Shown here: piece after piece, positions 33,147 through 35,242 of the stretch
Layout: every line of letters begins with the position of its first letter
Numbering within the stretch: the stretch's first letter is position 1
From: Bradyrhizobium altum
Lineage (GTDB): Bacteria > Pseudomonadota > Alphaproteobacteria > Rhizobiales > Xanthobacteraceae
DNA: 35,242 nt
Direction: 5' to 3'
NCBI RefSeq assembly: GCF_020889705.1
Contig: NZ_JACMYP010000064.1
Span: 1 to 35,242 of the forward strand
Position numbers and translations under genes: made by a program
The notes under the pieces: model-generated
Databases searched by the model: none
What the model was told of the DNA's origin: nothing
The model's input: only the letters and a program-made list of their open reading frames with translations

Positions 33147-33550
33147 GTGAGCGCGCCCGTCGGACAGCAATATCCGTTCGCCTGGTTGATTGCCCGTCGT
33201 GCAACGGTGCGCTGCAGAGAAGCCTCGGCCGATAGCGGCTATCTGAGCGAGGCCAACCTGCAAACCCTCGCCGATCGCCACATCAGCGCTTACGTCGCGA
33301 TCGGGCGCGCCAAGCATGCCGCTGAAGGCAAGCGAACCATGACCGGAGCGCTCACCAAAGCCTTGCGGGCCAAGCTCAAGCGCGCCGGCTCGCGAAGCCG
33401 CTACCGGTTCAGGAAGCAAATCGTCGAACCGGCGTTCGGGCAGATCAAGCAGGCGCGCGGGTTCAGGCAGTTCCTGCTGCGTGGCATCGAGAAAGTGACG
33501 GCCGAGTGGGCGTTGATCTGCACCACTCGCAAGAGCCGCTTGAGCAAGCT
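33147..33550 (+). pseudogene. IS1182/IS5-type transposase C-terminal fragment
   Basis: The translation from about 33220 has ASADSGYLSEANLQTLADRH then ISAYVAIGRAKHAAEGKR, followed by TGALTKALRAKLKRAGSRSR and YRFRKQIVEPAFGQIKQARG, ending FRQFLLRGIEKVTAEWALIC. This is the C-terminal part of a DDE transposase, with the last catalytic Glu in the RKQIVEPAFGQIK block. The first two thirds are missing and the frame runs into unrelated sequence after CTTRKS. An inactive remnant that separates the NifA-driven ORFs from groESL. Confidence 0.85.
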
Positions 33551-33689
33551 ATCGTTCATCAACAAGCCCGATACCAGCGCTACCTGGACGGGCTCCTGGT
33601 CGAGGCGAATCCAATATTCGAGGAAACCGACGAAACGACGCAAGTAGCACTCCGGCGGATATGCCATCACGCTAGTGGGCAGGTATAAG

Positions 33690-34070
33690 GACTGTCTTCA
33701 GAATTGCGATGACCTTCGAACGGGTTCCTAGGGCCGACGATTTTGATAGGCCCGTTCTCTTTGACGCCCGCTGCATAATTACTCTCTCTATCCAAATGAG
33801 CACGAGAAGCTTCGATGGCAAGGTGGAGAGCCGTGGATCCGTTGGGTTGCCCCGATTCCTGTGACCGGACTGACCATGCTAAGAACTAGCGTGTGCGACT
33901 TTTGCCAATGTACGTGACGACAAACGAGGATGTTTTGACGAGACGCAACGTCAGTTTCGCAACAGCTTGGCGGGCTGTGTACATGAGGACGTTTGCTTCC
34001 GGACGAACACACGCGCAGGACAAGTGTGCGATTCAGCAGAATTGCCGGCACGGATCGCTCCGCTCATCTT
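33690..34070. other. Upstream region of groESL
   Basis: No gene supported. Several TGT-N10-NNN near-matches to the NifA site occur, each with one mismatch; TGTGTACATGAGGACG at about 33977-33992, roughly 80 bases before the -24 element, is best placed. Confidence 0.35.
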
Positions 34071-34086
34071 TGGCCTGGCTCTTGCT
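34071..34086 (+). promoter_or_regulatory. Sigma-54 (RpoN) -24/-12 promoter of groESL
   Basis: TGGCCTGGCTCTTGCT has TGGC and TTGC at exact sigma-54 spacing, about 60 bases before the groES start. In Bradyrhizobium japonicum, one of several groESL operons (groESL3) is known to be controlled by NifA and sigma-54; this operon looks like its counterpart. No CIRCE heat-shock inverted repeat was seen here. Confidence 0.75.
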
Positions 34087-34146
34087 ATAACTGGGCTGTT
34101 CACAACGTGCCCATCGTAAACTCGTTCAAATGCTCAGGAGGCCTAC

Positions 34147-34461
34147 ATGAATTTCCGTCCGCTTCACGACCGCGTCGTGGTCAAGCGCATCGACGCTGAA
34201 GAGAAGACAGCTGGCGGCATCATCATTCCCGACACAGCCAAGGAAAAGCCCTCGCAGGGCGAAGTCATCGCGGTTGGCCCAGGTGGCCGTGACGAGACCG
34301 GCAAGCTGATTTCGATCGACGTAGAGGTCGGCGACCGCGTGCTGTTCGGCAAGTGGTCGGGCACCGAGGTCAAGGTCGACGGTGAGGAGCTGTTGATCAT
34401 GAAGGAGAGCGACATCATGGGCGTTCTCACCGATGTGTTTTCCGAGAAGAAAGCCGCCTAG
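34147..34461 (+). CDS. groES: Co-chaperonin GroES
   Basis: A 104-residue GroES, the heptameric lid of the GroEL chamber in the cytoplasm. It is full length, with the opening MNFRPLHDRVVVKRIDAEEK and the mobile loop TAGGIIIPDTAKEKPSQGEV that contacts GroEL. GDRVLFGKWSGTEVKVDGEE and LLIMKESDIMGVL complete the domain. A strong AGGAGG precedes the ATG. It is followed 80 bases later by groEL. The upstream sigma-54-type promoter suggests the symbiotic, NifA-co-regulated groESL copy. In B. japonicum such GroESL is linked to the folding of NifA-regulon products. Confidence 0.97.
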   Translation: MNFRPLHDRVVVKRIDAEEKTAGGIIIPDTAKEKPSQGEVIAVGPGGRDETGKLISIDVEVGDRVLFGKWSGTEVKVDGEELLIMKESDIMGVLTDVFSEKKAA

Positions 34462-34541
34462 TCCAGCGCTCCCACCCCTCTCCCTGACGAGCGCCTGCCG
34501 GACGCGCCGCCGCATGAGAAAGTAAACTGAGGAATTCAATT

Positions 34542-35242
34542 ATGTCAGCCAAGGAAGTCAAATTCGGCGTAGAAGCGCGAGACCGCATGCTGCGCGGCGT
34601 CGACATCCTCGCCAACGCCGTGCAGGTCACGCTCGGTCCGAAGGGGCGCAACGTGGTGCTCGAGAAGTCGTTCGGCGCTCCGCGCATCACCAAGGACGGC
34701 GTCGCCGTCGCCAAGGAGGTGGAACTCGAGGAGAAATTCGAGAACATGGGCGCCCAGATGGTGCGCGAGGTCGCTGCCAAGGCGGCGGACGCGGCCGGCG
34801 ACGGCACCACCACCGCGACCGTGCTTGCGGCTGCCATCGTGCGCGAAGGTGCGAAGTCGGTTGCCGCCGGCATGAACCCGATGGACTTGAAGCGCGGTAT
34901 CGACCTCGCGGTCGAAGCCGTCGTTGCGGACCTCCAGAAGAACTCGAAGAAGGTCACCTCGAACGAGGAGATCGCCCAGGTTGGCACCATCTCGGCCAAC
35001 GGCGATGCTGAGATCGGCACGTTCCTCGCCGACGCCATGAAGAAGGTCGGCAACGAGGGCGTGATCACGGTCGAGGAAGCCAAGTCGCTCGAGACCGAGC
35101 TCGACGTCGTCGAGGGCATGCAGTTCGACCGCGGCTACATCTCGCCCTACTTCGTCACCAACGCCGATAAGATGCGCGTTGAGATGGACGACGCCTACAT
35201 CCTCATCAACGAGAAGAAGCTCTCCTCGCTGAACGAGCTGCT
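34542..35242 (+). CDS. groEL: Chaperonin GroEL, 5' part (runs off the window)
   Basis: The first 233 residues of 60-kDa GroEL, cut by the window end. MSAKEVKFGVEARDRMLRGV opens it. ATP-site motifs follow: VQVTLGPKGRNVVLEKSFGA, ITKDGVAVAKEVELEEKFEN, and GDGTTTATVLAAAIVREGAK with the catalytic Asp of the DGTTT motif. ISANGDAEIGTFLADAMKKV leads into the apical domain (VVEGMQFDRGYISPYFVTNA). No defects are visible. The ATG at 34542 has a TGAGGAA ribosome site upstream. It is co-transcribed with groES. Rhizobia carry several groEL copies; this one would assist folding during symbiosis if the sigma-54 promoter is used. Confidence 0.97.
   Translation, partial: MSAKEVKFGVEARDRMLRGVDILANAVQVTLGPKGRNVVLEKSFGAPRITKDGVAVAKEVELEEKFENMGAQMVREVAAKAADAAGDGTTTATVLAAAIVREGAKSVAAGMNPMDLKRGIDLAVEAVVADLQKNSKKVTSNEEIAQVGTISANGDAEIGTFLADAMKKVGNEGVITVEEAKSLETELDVVEGMQFDRGYISPYFVTNADKMRVEMDDAYILINEKKLSSLNEL

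Noticed and set aside
1..35242. CRISPR arrays, tRNA and rRNA genes
   Set aside because: No regularly spaced repeats, tRNA cloverleaf with CCA-type acceptor or rRNA-like sequence was recognised anywhere in the window by eye.

Overview
The window looks like part of the symbiosis island of a Bradyrhizobium-type rhizobium. The evidence is a nod box beside a broken nodD, a truncated nodH-like gene and a NodL-like acetyltransferase. There are also three sigma-54 (RpoN) type promoters, one with a perfect NifA upstream site, a groESL operon behind one of these promoters, a decayed NopD/XopD-like SUMO-protease effector gene, and many insertion-sequence remnants. Coding density is low and pseudogenes are common, as in known rhizobial symbiosis islands. 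All family names come from reading the sequence; no database search was run.

Layout. 1-5400: metE fragment, a small membrane protein, an IS630-family transposase, and a complete IS66-family element with an exact 8-bp target duplication. 5400-10400: a sigma-54 promoter ahead of an unrecognised exported protein, structured intergenic DNA, a small conserved-looking ORF, a thermonuclease-family gene broken by one frameshift, an exported beta-carbonic anhydrase, and very small membrane ORFs. 10500-14100: bioF pseudogene (four frameshifts), IS110 and IS66 remnants, and a frameshifted pRiA4b ORF-3-like gene. 14300-15850: nodulation remnants (nodH 5' part, nodL-like gene, nod box, nodD 5' part). 16700-21300: an MFS exporter with a C-terminal extension, two copies of a tiny membrane ORF (the second abutting an orphan branched-chain amino-acid-type ABC binding protein), and a 58-residue coiled-coil ORF. 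22100-25100: broken Crp/Fnr regulator, IS66 remnant, broken NopD-like protease, a decayed copy of the front of the next cluster, and a strong intrinsic terminator.

25675-32109 is the most distinctive part. It is a tight five-gene operon encoding a GMC-type flavin oxidoreductase, a class III (glutamate-1-semialdehyde aminotransferase-like) PLP enzyme, a PAPS-type sulfotransferase, an MFS transporter and a free-standing condensation-domain acyltransferase. I read it as a biosynthesis and export cassette for an unknown, probably sulfated, amino-containing small molecule. It looks intact among decayed neighbours. Its GC-rich genes may be an import, possibly from actinobacteria; that origin is inference.

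32400-35242: a NifA/sigma-54 promoter reading into two small unrecognised ORFs, an IS-transposase fragment, then groES and the first part of groEL behind a -24/-12 promoter. Together the regulatory sites suggest that parts of this window are expressed with nitrogen fixation (NifA/RpoN) and one part in response to plant flavonoids (NodD/nod box).
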